In this document: positions 1-9,645 of the stretch, piece by piece
How positions within the stretch are numbered: the stretch's first letter is position 1
Layout of the letters: each line of letters starts with the position of its first letter
NCBI GenBank assembly: GCA_041859375.1
Contig: JBHEKP010000165.1
Location: forward strand, 1-45,942
Origin: JBHEKP01 sp041859375
GTDB taxonomy: Bacteria > Hydrogenedentota > Hydrogenedentia > Hydrogenedentales > CAITNO01
DNA length: 45,942 bases
Direction of reading: 5' to 3'
Notes under the pieces: generated by a model
What the model saw: only the letters and a program-made list of their open reading frames with translations
The model's database searches: none
What the model was told of the DNA's origin: nothing
Translations under genes and position numbers: made by a program

Positions 1-2
1 TG

Positions 3-2846
3 ATTACCGGGGCGCGGCTTTATGTCGGCAATGAAACGGAGGAATATCACCCGGCAATCCCGGTGGACCACGTCATCAGCCAGACCCCCCCGGCGGGCAC
101 ATTGGTTGAGCCCGGCTTGTTCGTGAACATGATCGTGTCGCGGGGCCCCCAGCCGATCATTGTGCCCAATGTGGTGAACATGCCCCAGGCAAACGCGCAG
201 GCGGCAATCACGGGCGCCGGCCTTGCCGTCGGCGGGATGACCCAGGCGTACAGCGCCACAATAGCAGTGGGAAATATTGTCAGCCAGAATCCCGCCGCCG
301 GAACCTCCGTGCTTCCCGGCACGGCGGTGTCGCTGGTGGTCTCGCTGGGGCCGGTGGTGCCAAATGTGGTGAACATGCCCAGGCCGGATGCCCGGTCGGC
401 CATCACCGCCGCCGGACTGTCTGTGGGTGAAATCACCGAGGAATACAACCCGGCCGTCCTGCGGGATCACGTCATCAGCCAGAACCCCGCCGCCGGGACA
501 CCGGCACCCCAGGGAAGCGCGGTTTCATTGTTGATCTCAAAGGGCCCAAGCCCCGTGACAATCAACTCCATCGAGGAACTGCAGCGCATCGGCAATGAGC
601 CCGGCTATCCGCTGCACGGCAACTATCTCATCGGACAGGACATAGACGCCTCCGTGACGGCGGGATGGAACAGCGGGGCGGGATTCGCCCCCATCGGCAG
701 TCCGGCCAACGCATTCTGCGGAACACTCAACGGGCAAAACCACATTGTGACCGACCTGGTCGTCAACCGGTCGGCCATGGACAACGTAGGCCTTTTCAGC
801 CATGTGACCGCCGCCGGCATAATAGAAAATCTCGTGCTTGAGGATGAAACCGCCTCCGGAGGAGTGCAGGTGGGCGGACTCGCCGGTTCAAACCAGGGCG
901 TGGTGACAAACTGCCGCATCACGGGAAGTTTTACCGGCCCCAACATGGTTGGCGGGCTGGTCGGTTTTAACATGGGGGCCGTGACGGACTGTGATGTGGC
1001 CGGTGATATTTTCGGCTCCAATGCGGGCGGACTGCTCGGGGTGAATGATGGCAACGTACTCCGGTGCCATGTGGACTGCCCGGTGACGGGTACCGGATTC
1101 ATGGGCGGTCTGATTGGCGTCAACCGCTCCGGCGTGCAAAAACTCGGAAAAGTAACCGCTTGTTCCGCCACGGGAAACGTCTCCGGCTGGGGCAACGTGA
1201 TGGGCGGATTAATCGGCCGCAACATGGGGGGGACCATCACGGATTGCCACGCGCTGGGACAGGTTTCCAGCTCCGGCCAATACATCCCCGACGGCAATGG
1301 ATGGGCAATCGGGGGATTGGTCGGCTTCAACGACATTGATCCCATACATCAAATCGGCGGAGTCGTCCAAAAATGCCACGCAACGGGCAATGTGTCCGGC
1401 TCGTACAGTGTCGGCGGTCTTGTCGGCGAAAATGAGATTTTGTGCGAGGTGGATCAGGGTTTTGCCACCGGCGCGGTGACCGGCGATTCCTACGTGGGCG
1501 GACTTGCGGGGCGGAACTGGCAGACCATCACCAATTCCTGCGCGGCGGGCGCGGTAACCGGCGAAACCAACGCGGGCGGGTTGCTTGGCAAAAACGAGGC
1601 CATTGACAGTCTGGTCTCCCGGTGCCACTCCACAGGCCCTGTGAGCGGCGCAGACGGGTACGGCGGCCTGGTCCGGGGCAATGGCGGCAACGTCCAGTAT
1701 TCCTACTGGGATATGGAAAGTTCGGGACTGGAAACATCAATAGGCGGCGGCACGGGCAAAACAACCGCTGAAATGATGGCAAAAACAACCTTTGCCGGAT
1801 GGGATTTCACCACCATCTGGGACATTGAGGAAGGGGCGACCTATCCTTTCCTCCGCGCCCTGAACCTGGGAACGATCACCACGCCGGGCGTGGTTGGGGG
1901 CACGGAATCCAACGCAGAAACGGTGATTGCCGCCGCCGGACTGACCATAACAGACGTGACCCGTGTCTGTGATCCCAAAATCCCGCTGGGCCAGGTCATG
2001 CGCCAGGCACCGCCGCGGGGCACAAGGGTTCCCGAAGGCGCGGGCATGACCCTCGTGGTGTCCCTCGGCCCAATCCAAATCAGCACCATCGAGCAACTTC
2101 AGCGCATCGGGGGCCATGAGGATTACCCGCTGGATGCAAACTATGTGGTGACGCAGGACATTGACGCCTCCGCCACAGCGGCATGGAACAATGGTCTGGG
2201 ATTCCTTCCCATCGGCGTGTTCTGGGCAACCTTTACCGGCACACTGGACGGAAACGGGCATGTCATCACCGGACTCAGAATCAACCAGTTTCCCGGCGGC
2301 TCGGACGCCGGACTCATCGGCTGCCTTGGCGATGGTGGAACAGTGAAAAACCTGGGACTGGAAAATGCCTCCATTTCGGGCGAAAACCAAATCGGCGGAC
2401 TGGCCGGCCGAAGCGCGGCGGGCGGAACGATCGAAAACTGCTATGTGACCGGAACTGTCACCGGAATCGGAAATGTCGGCGGAATGGTGGGGGTGCATGA
2501 GGGGACACTGCTTAATTCGTTCACAACGGCCTCTGTGACCGGATCCAACACCGTGGGCGGACTGGTCGGCATCAACCTGGGCGGAAGCGTAACAAACTGT
2601 TACGCGGCGGGTGCGGTTTCCGGCATGGAATTCTTTGGCGGACTGATTGGCGTGGTGCCGGGAACAACAGTCTCCTCCTATTGGGACACCCAGACCACGG
2701 GGCAGTCTGTTTCAGCGGCGGGCACCGGCCTGCCAACCACCGAGATGATGACTCAGTCAACCTTCAATGGGTGGGACTTCGCTGATGTATGGGGCATTGT
2801 CGAGGGTGAAACTTACCCCTTCCTGCGCCTTTTCAACGGAGGATGA
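3..2846 (+). CDS. Surface protein with PASTA and GLUG repeats (5' partial)
   Basis: The reading frame is open from the first bases of the window, so the true start lies upstream. A GTG at 63 is only an in-frame codon inside a PASTA repeat. Order seen: three PASTA-like repeats (about 3-545) with the recurring pattern VISQ.PAAGT and VS.GP; a module of about ten GLUG motifs (GGLVGxN...; about 559-1855); a fourth PASTA repeat (about 1868-2075); and a second module of about four GLUG motifs (about 2080-2843). Both GLUG modules open with an 'IDAS...W..G.GF.PIG' segment and close with 'GWDF...W.I.EG.TYPFLR', so the block is duplicated. GLUG repeats occur in secreted or surface proteins and probably fold as a beta-solenoid. 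PASTA repeats usually bind cell-wall muropeptides in kinases and PBPs, but no kinase is visible here. An extracellular adhesive or structural role is inferred. Confidence 0.85.
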   Translation: MTGARLYVGNETEEYHPAIPVDHVISQTPPAGTLVEPGLFVNMIVSRGPQPIIVPNVVNMPQANAQAAITGAGLAVGGMTQAYSATIAVGNIVSQNPAAGTSVLPGTAVSLVVSLGPVVPNVVNMPRPDARSAITAAGLSVGEITEEYNPAVLRDHVISQNPAAGTPAPQGSAVSLLISKGPSPVTINSIEELQRIGNEPGYPLHGNYLIGQDIDASVTAGWNSGAGFAPIGSPANAFCGTLNGQNHIVTDLVVNRSAMDNVGLFSHVTAAGIIENLVLEDETASGGVQVGGLAGSNQGVVTNCRITGSFTGPNMVGGLVGFNMGAVTDCDVAGDIFGSNAGGLLGVNDGNVLRCHVDCPVTGTGFMGGLIGVNRSGVQKLGKVTACSATGNVSGWGNVMGGLIGRNMGGTITDCHALGQVSSSGQYIPDGNGWAIGGLVGFNDIDPIHQIGGVVQKCHATGNVSGSYSVGGLVGENEILCEVDQGFATGAVTGDSYVGGLAGRNWQTITNSCAAGAVTGETNAGGLLGKNEAIDSLVSRCHSTGPVSGADGYGGLVRGNGGNVQYSYWDMESSGLETSIGGGTGKTTAEMMAKTTFAGWDFTTIWDIEEGATYPFLRALNLGTITTPGVVGGTESNAETVIAAAGLTITDVTRVCDPKIPLGQVMRQAPPRGTRVPEGAGMTLVVSLGPIQISTIEQLQRIGGHEDYPLDANYVVTQDIDASATAAWNNGLGFLPIGVFWATFTGTLDGNGHVITGLRINQFPGGSDAGLIGCLGDGGTVKNLGLENASISGENQIGGLAGRSAAGGTIENCYVTGTVTGIGNVGGMVGVHEGTLLNSFTTASVTGSNTVGGLVGINLGGSVTNCYAAGAVSGMEFFGGLIGVVPGTTVSSYWDTQTTGQSVSAAGTGLPTTEMMTQSTFNGWDFADVWGIVEGETYPFLRLFNGG

Positions 2847-2859
2847 GCGGTCTAGAAAT

Positions 2860-2880
2860 ACCACCCCAAAAAGCGGTGGT
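2860..2880. terminator. Weak hairpin between convergent genes
   Basis: ACCACC (2860-2865) pairs with GGTGGT (2875-2880) around a 9-base loop. It lies between the convergent ends of the PASTA/GLUG gene and the outer-membrane channel gene. No real T-run follows on the plus strand. On the minus strand ATTTCTAG follows, so at best it is a weak terminator for the efflux operon. Confidence 0.25.
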
Positions 2881-2953
2881 GCGGCCCGCGGGGACAGCGC
2901 CATAGTTCAATGCTGAAAACCCTGCCCGCCGTTGTTCAGCAACAGGCCAATCC

Positions 2954-4558
2954 CTATTTGGCCTCCACGGGGGTGTTTGCGACAACAGCCCCAGACGCTT
3001 CCCAGCCACCGCCCAACGCCTTGTACAGGGAAACCAAGTCCATCAGCACCAGGCTCTGGCTCTGCACCACCTGGTCCTGCGCCTGACACAAAGACGTTTG
3101 GGCCACCAGCACACTGAGAAACCCCTCAAGGCCGCTGGTGTAGCGCTCGTTGGCCAACTGCAATGACTTCTCGCTTAAGGCGGCGCTTTCAGAAAGCAGG
3201 TTGCCCCGCACCTGCTCATTGGCGAAGGCCACAAGCCCGTTCTCCACGTCCGCCAGAGCGGTGAGAATACTCTGCTCGTACCGGATGGCGGCCTGCTCCT
3301 GCCGGGCGTTCTGCGCCTCGATGTTCGCCCGGATGCGGCCGCCCTGGAAGATCGGAATGGACACTCCCGGGCCAATGCTCCACATGCGGTTGGCGCTGTC
3401 CAGCAGACTGCCCGCCGTGCCGCTCTGACCGGAAATGCCCCCCGTCAGCCGGAACTTTGGAAACTGGTCCGCCATCGCCTCGCCAATCCGCGCGGTGGCC
3501 GCCGCGAGCTGCCGTTCCGCCTGCCGTATGTCGGGCCTGCGCCGAAGCACGTCCGACGGTATGCCGACCGGAACCGTGGCCGGGGGTGTTGGCAGCGGCG
3601 CGGGCTTGGCAAGTTCCTCCGTGAGCGCGCCGGGCGTCGCGCCCAGCAGCACGCACAACCGGTGGATTGCGGTCTCAATCTGCATTTCCAGCATGGGCGC
3701 CAGCGACTTCGTGCCTGACAACTGCGCCTGCGCGCGCACGCTGTCCAGTTCGCTGCTCAGCCCCGCCTGAAACCGATCCGCCGTAATCCGTGCCGTGTTT
3801 TCCTGGGCCTCAATGTTCTTCTTCGTGATTTCGAGGCGGTTTTGCGCCGTGCGCAAATCAATGTAGCCCAGGGCGACCTCTGAAGCCAATGACGCCAAAA
3901 CACCGTGCCGGTATTCCTCCGCCGCGGCCAGGTCGGCGTCCGCCGCCTCCACGCCACGCTGCCGGCCGCCGAAGATGTCCAGTTCCCAAGCCGCGTCAAG
4001 CCCCGTCTGGAAGAGGTCCGACTGGCGCGACGGCGCGCCTTGTGAGCCGGGCGTGTACGTGACGCTCGTGCTGCCGGTGGAGCCGACCCCGTTCTGCATC
4101 ACGTTGAAATTGCGCCCCCGGACACTGACGCTGGGCGTAAACCCGTTCGCGTTGAGCGTGCCGCCCACGCTCAAGGGTGAAGCGCCGGACTGCGCCTGCG
4201 GTTCCACCGATTCCATGCGCCTGTAGGAGCCTGTCACGCCGATCACCGGCAACAGCCCGGACGCCGCCAAGCCGCGCGCCGCGCGCGCCTCCCGAATACG
4301 CGCCCCGGCATGCTTCAGGTCAAGATTTGATTCGACACACCGCCCGATGAGCGACGTCAACACCGGGTCATTTAGTGTCGACCACCACGCCGCCGCCTCG
4401 GTGGCGGGTGAGTCCGCCTCGACACCGGGGGAGAGGGATGACCACTTGTCCGGAACCGTCTTTTCCGGGGTTTTGTAGTCCGGCCCGGTTTTGCAGCCGC
4501 CGATACACACCGCAACCAGCACCATCACCGGCGTTATACTCCTGCGCAGCCAATTCAT
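2954..4558 (-). CDS. RND efflux outer-membrane channel lipoprotein (OprM/NodT type)
   Basis: 534 residues, the usual length for TolC-family channels of RND pumps. The N-terminus is a lipoprotein signal ending in IGGC, so Cys22 is the predicted lipidated residue. 'GPDYKTPE', just after the lipobox, is typical of the NodT/OprM subgroup. Two OEP domains follow, with heptad-rich helices such as 'RQAERQLAAATARIGEA'. The middle of the first half has a Gly/Ser/Thr-rich insert (about residues 120-170), probably a surface loop. The channel would span the outer membrane and dock onto the adaptor-pump complex encoded just upstream in the same operon. Its ATG overlaps the end of the pump gene by 4 bases, so translation is probably coupled. 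Substrates cannot be read from sequence. Confidence 0.93.
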   Translation of the reverse strand: MNWLRRSITPVMVLVAVCIGGCKTGPDYKTPEKTVPDKWSSLSPGVEADSPATEAAAWWSTLNDPVLTSLIGRCVESNLDLKHAGARIREARAARGLAASGLLPVIGVTGSYRRMESVEPQAQSGASPLSVGGTLNANGFTPSVSVRGRNFNVMQNGVGSTGSTSVTYTPGSQGAPSRQSDLFQTGLDAAWELDIFGGRQRGVEAADADLAAAEEYRHGVLASLASEVALGYIDLRTAQNRLEITKKNIEAQENTARITADRFQAGLSSELDSVRAQAQLSGTKSLAPMLEMQIETAIHRLCVLLGATPGALTEELAKPAPLPTPPATVPVGIPSDVLRRRPDIRQAERQLAAATARIGEAMADQFPKFRLTGGISGQSGTAGSLLDSANRMWSIGPGVSIPIFQGGRIRANIEAQNARQEQAAIRYEQSILTALADVENGLVAFANEQVRGNLLSESAALSEKSLQLANERYTSGLEGFLSVLVAQTSLCQAQDQVVQSQSLVLMDLVSLYKALGGGWEASGAVVANTPVEAK

Positions 4559-7500
4559 GGTGCGGTCTCCTCCACGGGGGCGGTCCTGGGGGGCGTTTTT
4601 CTGGGGCCGCGGCCCAACTCACTGACCCATTGTATGATCACAAAGAACAGAGGCACGAAAAACACGGCGAGGAAGGTCGCGGCGAGCATGCCGCCCATCA
4701 CACCCGTGCCTATCGAAATTCGCCCGCCCGCGCCGGCGCCCTCGCTGATCACCAGCGGCAGCACGCCAAGAATGAACGCGAGCGAGGTCATGACAATCGG
4801 CCGAATGCGCAGCCGCGCGGCCTCAATGGCCGACTCCACAATGCCGTGTCCGTTTTCCCGCTGCGCGGAGCAGAACTCAACAATGAGAATCGCGTTCTTC
4901 GCCGCCAGGCCGACCAGCGTCAGCAACCCAATCTGGAAGTACACGTCCCGTTCTATGCCGCGCAGATAGACCGCCAGCACGGCGCCGAACGCGCCAAAGG
5001 GCACCGCCAGCAGCACCGCCAGGGGAAGTGACCATTTTTCATACTGCGCGGCAAGCACCAGAAACACCATCACCAGGCCGAACAGAATCACAAAGAAGGC
5101 CTGATTTCCGGCCTTCTCCTCCTGGTAGGAGGCGCTGCTCCACTCAATTTCATAGCCGGGCGGCAGCGTGGTGTCGCCAATCTCCTTCAGCCGCGCCATC
5201 AACTGCCCCGTGCTGAACCCCGGCGCGGGCGCGCCGGTGATCTGAACCGCCGGGAAACTGTTGAAGTGGCTGACCACATTGGGCCCCGACTGCATCCGCG
5301 ACGTCAGGATTCCCGACAGTTCCACCATGTCGCCCGACGCATTGCGCACGTAAATCTTCGTCATGTCCTCCGGCGTGCGGCGAAACGCCGGCTCCGCCTG
5401 GAGCTGCACCCGGAAAATGCGGCCGTACTTCACAAAGTCGTTCACGTAATAGGAGTCCAAATAGGCCTGAAGCGTGTTGTACACGTCCCCGATGGGTATG
5501 CCCAGCGCCTTGGCCCGCGTGTTGTCCACCTCAACGTACAATTGCGGCAGGCCGACGTTCAGCACGCCGTTCACACCCACAAACATCGGGTCCTTCCGCA
5601 CTTCCCCAAGAAACGCGGTGGTCACCTCGGCCAGTTTGCGGATATCGCTGTTGCCGCGGCTTTCCAACTGCATTTCAAAACCGGCGCGCAGGCCCAATCC
5701 CTGGATTGGCGGGGGCACAAACGCCAGAACCATCGCCTCCTTCATGCCCATGAACCGGCCAAACACGCGGTTGACCACGGCCTGCGCCGAATGCTCCGGC
5801 CCAACACGCTCGGACCAGTGCTTCATGTTGACAAACATGGCGCCCGCACTGGTGGAGGTGGACATGCCGGCAAGGAAATCCATGCCGCCAAGCGTCACGG
5901 CGCTGCGCACCTCCGGCTGCGCGTTGAGGAAATCCTCTATTTCGCTCATCACGGCACTGGTCCGGTCAAGGGAGGCGCCCTGCGGGAGCATGGCCGCCAC
6001 AAGAAAATATCCCTGATCCTCCTGCGGCACAAAGGCGCTGGGCACCCGTTTGAACAGGTCCGCGGTTCCGTAGAGCAGCGCGCCAAACACCAGAACCGAG
6101 ATGAACCCAAGCCGGATCACCCAGCGCACCGTCCCCGTGTAGAGCCAGGTGAACCCTTTGAACATCCCGTCGAACCAGCGGAACATGAAAAGCTTGTTGT
6201 GGTTGGGTTTGAGCAGAAGGCGGCAGAGGGCCGGGCTGAGCGTAAGCGCGACGAGCCCGGAGATGGCAACCGATATGGCGATGGTCACGCCGAACTGCCG
6301 GAACATCACGCCCGTGCTGCCCCCCAAAAAGGCCACGGGCAGGTACACCGAGGACAGCACCAGCACAATGGCGATGATCGGCCCCGTCACCTGTTCCATC
6401 GCCTTGATAGTGGCCTCACGCGGCGGAAGATGCTCGTCGTGCATGATGCGCTCGACATTCTCCACCACCACAATTGCGTCGTCCACCACGATGCCGATGG
6501 CCAGCACCAGCCCGAACAGCGTCAGCGTGTTAATCGAAAAGCCCAGCACGAGCATGCCCGTGAACGTGCCCACAATCGCCACGGGCACGGCAAGCAGGGG
6601 AATGATCGTGGCGCGCCAGCTTCCCAGAAAGACAAACACCACCAGAATGACCAGGGCGATGGCCTCCGCGAAGGTCTTGGCCACCTCCATGATGGACACA
6701 TTGATAAACTGCGTCGTGTCCAGCGGGAGGGAGTAGGTCACCCCCGCGGGAAAGCTCCGCTGCAACTGGTCGAGCGCCGCCTTCGTGCCCGTCATCGCCT
6801 TCAGCGCGTTTGCGCCCGGCTGCAGCGTCACCAGCATGAACGCCGTCGGCTTGCCGCTCAACCGGCCGAAGGTGTTGTAGCTCAACGAGCCAAGTTCCAC
6901 CCGGCCCACGTCGCGGATGCGCACCATTGACCCGTCCGGTTCGGCGCGCAGGATGATGTCCTCAAACTCTTTCGGCTCCTTGAGGCGGCCGCTGGTGGTC
7001 ACCGGTATGGTGAATTCCACGTCGTTCACCCCCGGTTTCGCCCCAATGCGCCCCGCCGCGTACAGGCCGTTCTGCTCGCGGACGGCGGCGGCCACGTCGC
7101 CGACGGTGAGCCCTTTGAGCGTGAGACGGTCCGGGTTCAGCCATATCCGCATGGAATAATCCCTGCCGCCGAACACCGTGACCTCGCCGACACCGGGCAC
7201 GCGTTTCATCGTGTCCAGCATGTAGATAGTCGCGTAGTTGCTCAGATAAACGTCGTCATATTCCGGGTTCGAGGAGTTGAGCGAAATCACGCCCAGAAAG
7301 TTGCTCTGCCGCTTGGTGACGCTTGTGCCCTGGCGGATAACCTCCTGGGGGAGCCGCGGTTCGGCCCGTTTCAGCCGGTTTTGCACCTCCACTGCGGCGA
7401 TGTCCAGGTCCGCCGCGATGTCAAAGGTGCACGTTATCCCAAGCGTCCCGTCGTTGGAACACTGGGACTGGTAGTAGAGGAGATGCTCTATCCCGCTCAG

Positions 7501-7707
7501 TTCCTGCTCAATCGGCGTGGCCAGTGATTCCGCCACGGTTTCCGCGTTCGCGCCGGGATAGACCGCGGTCACCATGACCGTGGGCGGCGTGATCTGCGGC
7601 GACTGCTCGATCGGCATGAACATCATCGATGCGAGACCGCAAATCACGATCACGATTGAAAGCACCGATGCGAAGACGGGACGATCTATGAAGAAACGCG
7701 ATATCAT
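4555..7707 (-). CDS. RND multidrug efflux pump, AcrB/HAE1 family
   Basis: 1050 residues, full length for the hydrophobe/amphiphile efflux-1 family. It begins with the usual MISRFFIDRPVFA helix. Twelve membrane helices and two large periplasmic loops are expected. The proton-relay pair is present as the double Asp in 'GIVVDDAIVVVEN', and the partner Lys is in 'GLAAKNAILIVEF'. The porter-domain phrase 'ATPIEQELSGIEHLLYY' is also typical. It would exchange protons for drugs or other amphiphiles in the inner membrane, working with the adaptor encoded 9 bases upstream and the channel that overlaps its end. Family assignment is secure; substrate is unknown. Confidence 0.96.
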   Translation of the reverse strand: MISRFFIDRPVFASVLSIVIVICGLASMMFMPIEQSPQITPPTVMVTAVYPGANAETVAESLATPIEQELSGIEHLLYYQSQCSNDGTLGITCTFDIAADLDIAAVEVQNRLKRAEPRLPQEVIRQGTSVTKRQSNFLGVISLNSSNPEYDDVYLSNYATIYMLDTMKRVPGVGEVTVFGGRDYSMRIWLNPDRLTLKGLTVGDVAAAVREQNGLYAAGRIGAKPGVNDVEFTIPVTTSGRLKEPKEFEDIILRAEPDGSMVRIRDVGRVELGSLSYNTFGRLSGKPTAFMLVTLQPGANALKAMTGTKAALDQLQRSFPAGVTYSLPLDTTQFINVSIMEVAKTFAEAIALVILVVFVFLGSWRATIIPLLAVPVAIVGTFTGMLVLGFSINTLTLFGLVLAIGIVVDDAIVVVENVERIMHDEHLPPREATIKAMEQVTGPIIAIVLVLSSVYLPVAFLGGSTGVMFRQFGVTIAISVAISGLVALTLSPALCRLLLKPNHNKLFMFRWFDGMFKGFTWLYTGTVRWVIRLGFISVLVFGALLYGTADLFKRVPSAFVPQEDQGYFLVAAMLPQGASLDRTSAVMSEIEDFLNAQPEVRSAVTLGGMDFLAGMSTSTSAGAMFVNMKHWSERVGPEHSAQAVVNRVFGRFMGMKEAMVLAFVPPPIQGLGLRAGFEMQLESRGNSDIRKLAEVTTAFLGEVRKDPMFVGVNGVLNVGLPQLYVEVDNTRAKALGIPIGDVYNTLQAYLDSYYVNDFVKYGRIFRVQLQAEPAFRRTPEDMTKIYVRNASGDMVELSGILTSRMQSGPNVVSHFNSFPAVQITGAPAPGFSTGQLMARLKEIGDTTLPPGYEIEWSSASYQEEKAGNQAFFVILFGLVMVFLVLAAQYEKWSLPLAVLLAVPFGAFGAVLAVYLRGIERDVYFQIGLLTLVGLAAKNAILIVEFCSAQRENGHGIVESAIEAARLRIRPIVMTSLAFILGVLPLVISEGAGAGGRISIGTGVMGGMLAATFLAVFFVPLFFVIIQWVSELGRGPRKTPPRTAPVEETAP

Positions 7708-7716
7708 GGCGGTATC

Positions 7717-8985
7717 CTACCGGGCCTGGGCCGGTTCGGACGGCGCCCCCGCAGGCACGGGGTTCACGGGCATGCCGGGCATCATCACCTTCGCCAACCC
7801 GTCCAGAATCACCTGTTCACCCGGTTTGAGGCCGTCCAGGACAATCCAGTCCTGTCCCGTCCACCCGCCCATGGTCACGGGGCGGCGCTCGGCCACCTTG
7901 GCCTCGCCCACCACATACACGAACGCGCCCGTGGGCGACTGGCTCACGGAACGCTGGGGCACCACCAGCGTGTTGGGGCGTTCCCAACCGCGCAGGTGCG
8001 CCTTGACAAACTGCCCCGGCTTGATGCGTTTTTCGGGGTTGTCAAAGGTGCCGCGCAGTTCCACGGAACCCGTCTGTGTGTTGATGCCGGCGTTTTCGTA
8101 GTTCAGTTTGCCATGCACGCTGTAGGTGCTGCCGTCGAGCAGCGTTATTTCAATGTACGGTTCCGTGACACCGGACGCCAGCACGACCAGCCCCTTGTCA
8201 ACCGACTCGCGCGCGTCCAGATAATCCTTTTCCGTGACCTGAAAACTGACGTAAATGGGATCGACCTGCTGCATGACGGCCAGAAGACTGTTTTGGCCGC
8301 TGTCCACATAACTGCCTATTTCTTTCAGCGCCTTGCCAATGTAGCCCGTCAGCGGCGCATCAACTTTCGTGTAACCCAGGTCCAGCTCCGTCTTGGCCAT
8401 CTGCGCCTTGGCAAGCCGCAACGAGGCCAACGCATTGGCCTCCGCGGCCAGTTTCTGGTCCAGGTCGGCCTGCGCAATCGAACCGGGATCCTTCACGGCC
8501 TGAAGCCGTCTGACCTCCTGCTGGGCCAGTTTCAGGGCGGACTGCGCCTGCTCCACCCGCGCCACGGCCACCTCCAAATCCGCCTTGAAGGAGCGGGGAT
8601 CAATGGTGAACAGCCGCGCGCCCTGTTCCACGTAGGCGCCTTCCTGAAAGTCGCGCGTTTCGAGAAAACCCTGCACCCGGGACCGCACTTCAACCGTTTT
8701 TGACGCCTCGCACACGCCCACATATTCCTTGTCCACCGGAACGGTCCTCAGTTCAACCGTTGCCAGTACCACGTCAGGGGGAGGCATGGCGCCCATCGAG
8801 CCGCCTGGGGCACCCTTGCCAGGCGCGCCTCCAGGAGGGGCTCCGGGGCCCGCCTTTGCCGGGGCCGCGCCCTCCTTTGCGGCGGGGGGGGCTGCGTTGT
8901 CCCCGGCTGTTTCCTGCGCGGTCACCACGCCAGCCGCCAGCACCGCGAGGGTCACCATTGCCGAAATGTGCAATTTTCGTGTCAT
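7717..8985 (-). CDS. RND efflux periplasmic adaptor (AcrA/MFP family)
   Basis: 422 residues from the ATG at 8985, which has AGGAAAG five bases upstream and starts a clear signal peptide (MTRKLHISAMVTLAVLAAG). The frame stays open upstream to 9270, but that part lies inside marR. After the signal comes a Gly/Pro/Ala-rich stretch (about residues 30-65). Then come the lipoyl-like halves ('VEVRSRVQGFLETRDFQEG' and 'YTKVDAPLTGYIGK') flanking a long alpha-helical hairpin rich in Ala, Gln and Leu, then the beta-barrel and membrane-proximal domains. No lipobox Cys is present, so anchoring would be by an uncleaved signal or none. It bridges the pump and the outer-membrane channel. Confidence 0.94.
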   Translation of the reverse strand: MTRKLHISAMVTLAVLAAGVVTAQETAGDNAAPPAAKEGAAPAKAGPGAPPGGAPGKGAPGGSMGAMPPPDVVLATVELRTVPVDKEYVGVCEASKTVEVRSRVQGFLETRDFQEGAYVEQGARLFTIDPRSFKADLEVAVARVEQAQSALKLAQQEVRRLQAVKDPGSIAQADLDQKLAAEANALASLRLAKAQMAKTELDLGYTKVDAPLTGYIGKALKEIGSYVDSGQNSLLAVMQQVDPIYVSFQVTEKDYLDARESVDKGLVVLASGVTEPYIEITLLDGSTYSVHGKLNYENAGINTQTGSVELRGTFDNPEKRIKPGQFVKAHLRGWERPNTLVVPQRSVSQSPTGAFVYVVGEAKVAERRPVTMGGWTGQDWIVLDGLKPGEQVILDGLAKVMMPGMPVNPVPAGAPSEPAQAR

Positions 8986-9043
8986 CTGTTCTTTCCTGTT
9001 CTTGAAGACCGGCTGTTTCCCGCCCACGAAAATGTCTGAACCG

Positions 9044-9544
9044 TCACTCAGGCCCGCAACAATTCTTTGCTTCCGCATCCGGCGCCCCGCCAAGCACCTC
9101 CTCGATGCGTTGGCACACCTCACGCCACATGCGCGCATGCCGCGGCCCCATCCTTTCCACAAGCTCAATGCCGGCCCGCAGCTTGCGCCGGTCCAACTCT
9201 TGAATGAACTCCGCATGCTTTGGGGAGATGCGGATGAGCACTTCGCGACGGTCGGCGGGGTTCTCCTCACGGGTGAGCATGCCCAGTTCCACCAACCGCT
9301 CCACGCGCGCGGAAACAGAGGGGGCCTTGACGCACAACACCCGCGCCAATTGCTTAACCGTCATGCTGCCGTTGCTGTGAATGGCCATAATCATCTCAAC
9401 CTGCGGCGGGGTGAGCGCGGGAAGCGCCTCATCGTCTCCGCCGCTGAAAACATGCTGGTAGAAGTACCGGCGCAACACGACACCGGTGGCGTTCACCGCG
9501 CGGGCCAGTTCGATTTTTTCAGCCTGTTTCACCGTGTAGCCCAA
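9044..9544 (-). CDS. MarR-family transcriptional regulator
   Basis: 166 residues. The winged helix is visible: 'SMTVKQLARVLCVKAPSVSARVERLVELGML' (read in two pieces: recognition segment APSVSARVERLVELG, then wing TREENPADRREVLIRIS). The DRR in the wing is the MarR signature. It opens the efflux operon, 58 bases before the adaptor, so it is the likely local repressor of the pump. The start used is TTG at 9544 with no strong Shine-Dalgarno sequence; no later ATG would keep the first helix. The C-terminus ends in a Cys pair (NCCGPE), which might sense oxidants, though that is speculative. A 7-bp inverted repeat sits on its promoter. Confidence 0.9.
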   Translation of the reverse strand: MGYTVKQAEKIELARAVNATGVVLRRYFYQHVFSGGDDEALPALTPPQVEMIMAIHSNGSMTVKQLARVLCVKAPSVSARVERLVELGMLTREENPADRREVLIRISPKHAEFIQELDRRKLRAGIELVERMGPRHARMWREVCQRIEEVLGGAPDAEAKNCCGPE

Positions 9545-9560
9545 TTTTGTTTCGCTGCCG

Positions 9561-9583
9561 AATAATTCGCTTCACTAATTATT
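9561..9583. promoter_or_regulatory. Candidate MarR operator (inverted repeat)
   Basis: AATAATT (9561-9567) and AATTATT (9577-9583) form a perfect 7-bp inverted repeat with a 9-base spacer. It overlaps the -10 element of the marR promoter. MarR dimers commonly bind AT-rich palindromes of this size in their own promoters, which would make the operon autoregulated and inducible. Confidence 0.5.
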
Positions 9584-9607
9584 ACACACACGAACCCAGA
9601 AAAACAA
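9579..9607 (-). promoter_or_regulatory. Promoter of the marR-efflux operon
   Basis: On the minus strand TTGTTT (9602-9607) and TAATAA (9579-9584) are separated by 17 bases. Transcription would start about 25-30 bases before the TTG start of marR. The -10 lies inside the inverted repeat annotated as the MarR operator. Confidence 0.5.
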
Positions 9608-9645
9608 TGGAATCCATCTCCCAGTGTGCCCCGCACATGACACAC

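Noticed and set aside
5266..6930. 554-codon open frame on the plus strand
   Set aside because: It is antisense to the RND pump; the translation is His/Arg/Gly-rich with no family resemblance, as expected from high-GC codon bias.
8986..9270. N-terminal extension of the RND adaptor
   Set aside because: It overlaps marR, has no ribosome site, and would bury the signal peptide that starts at 8985.
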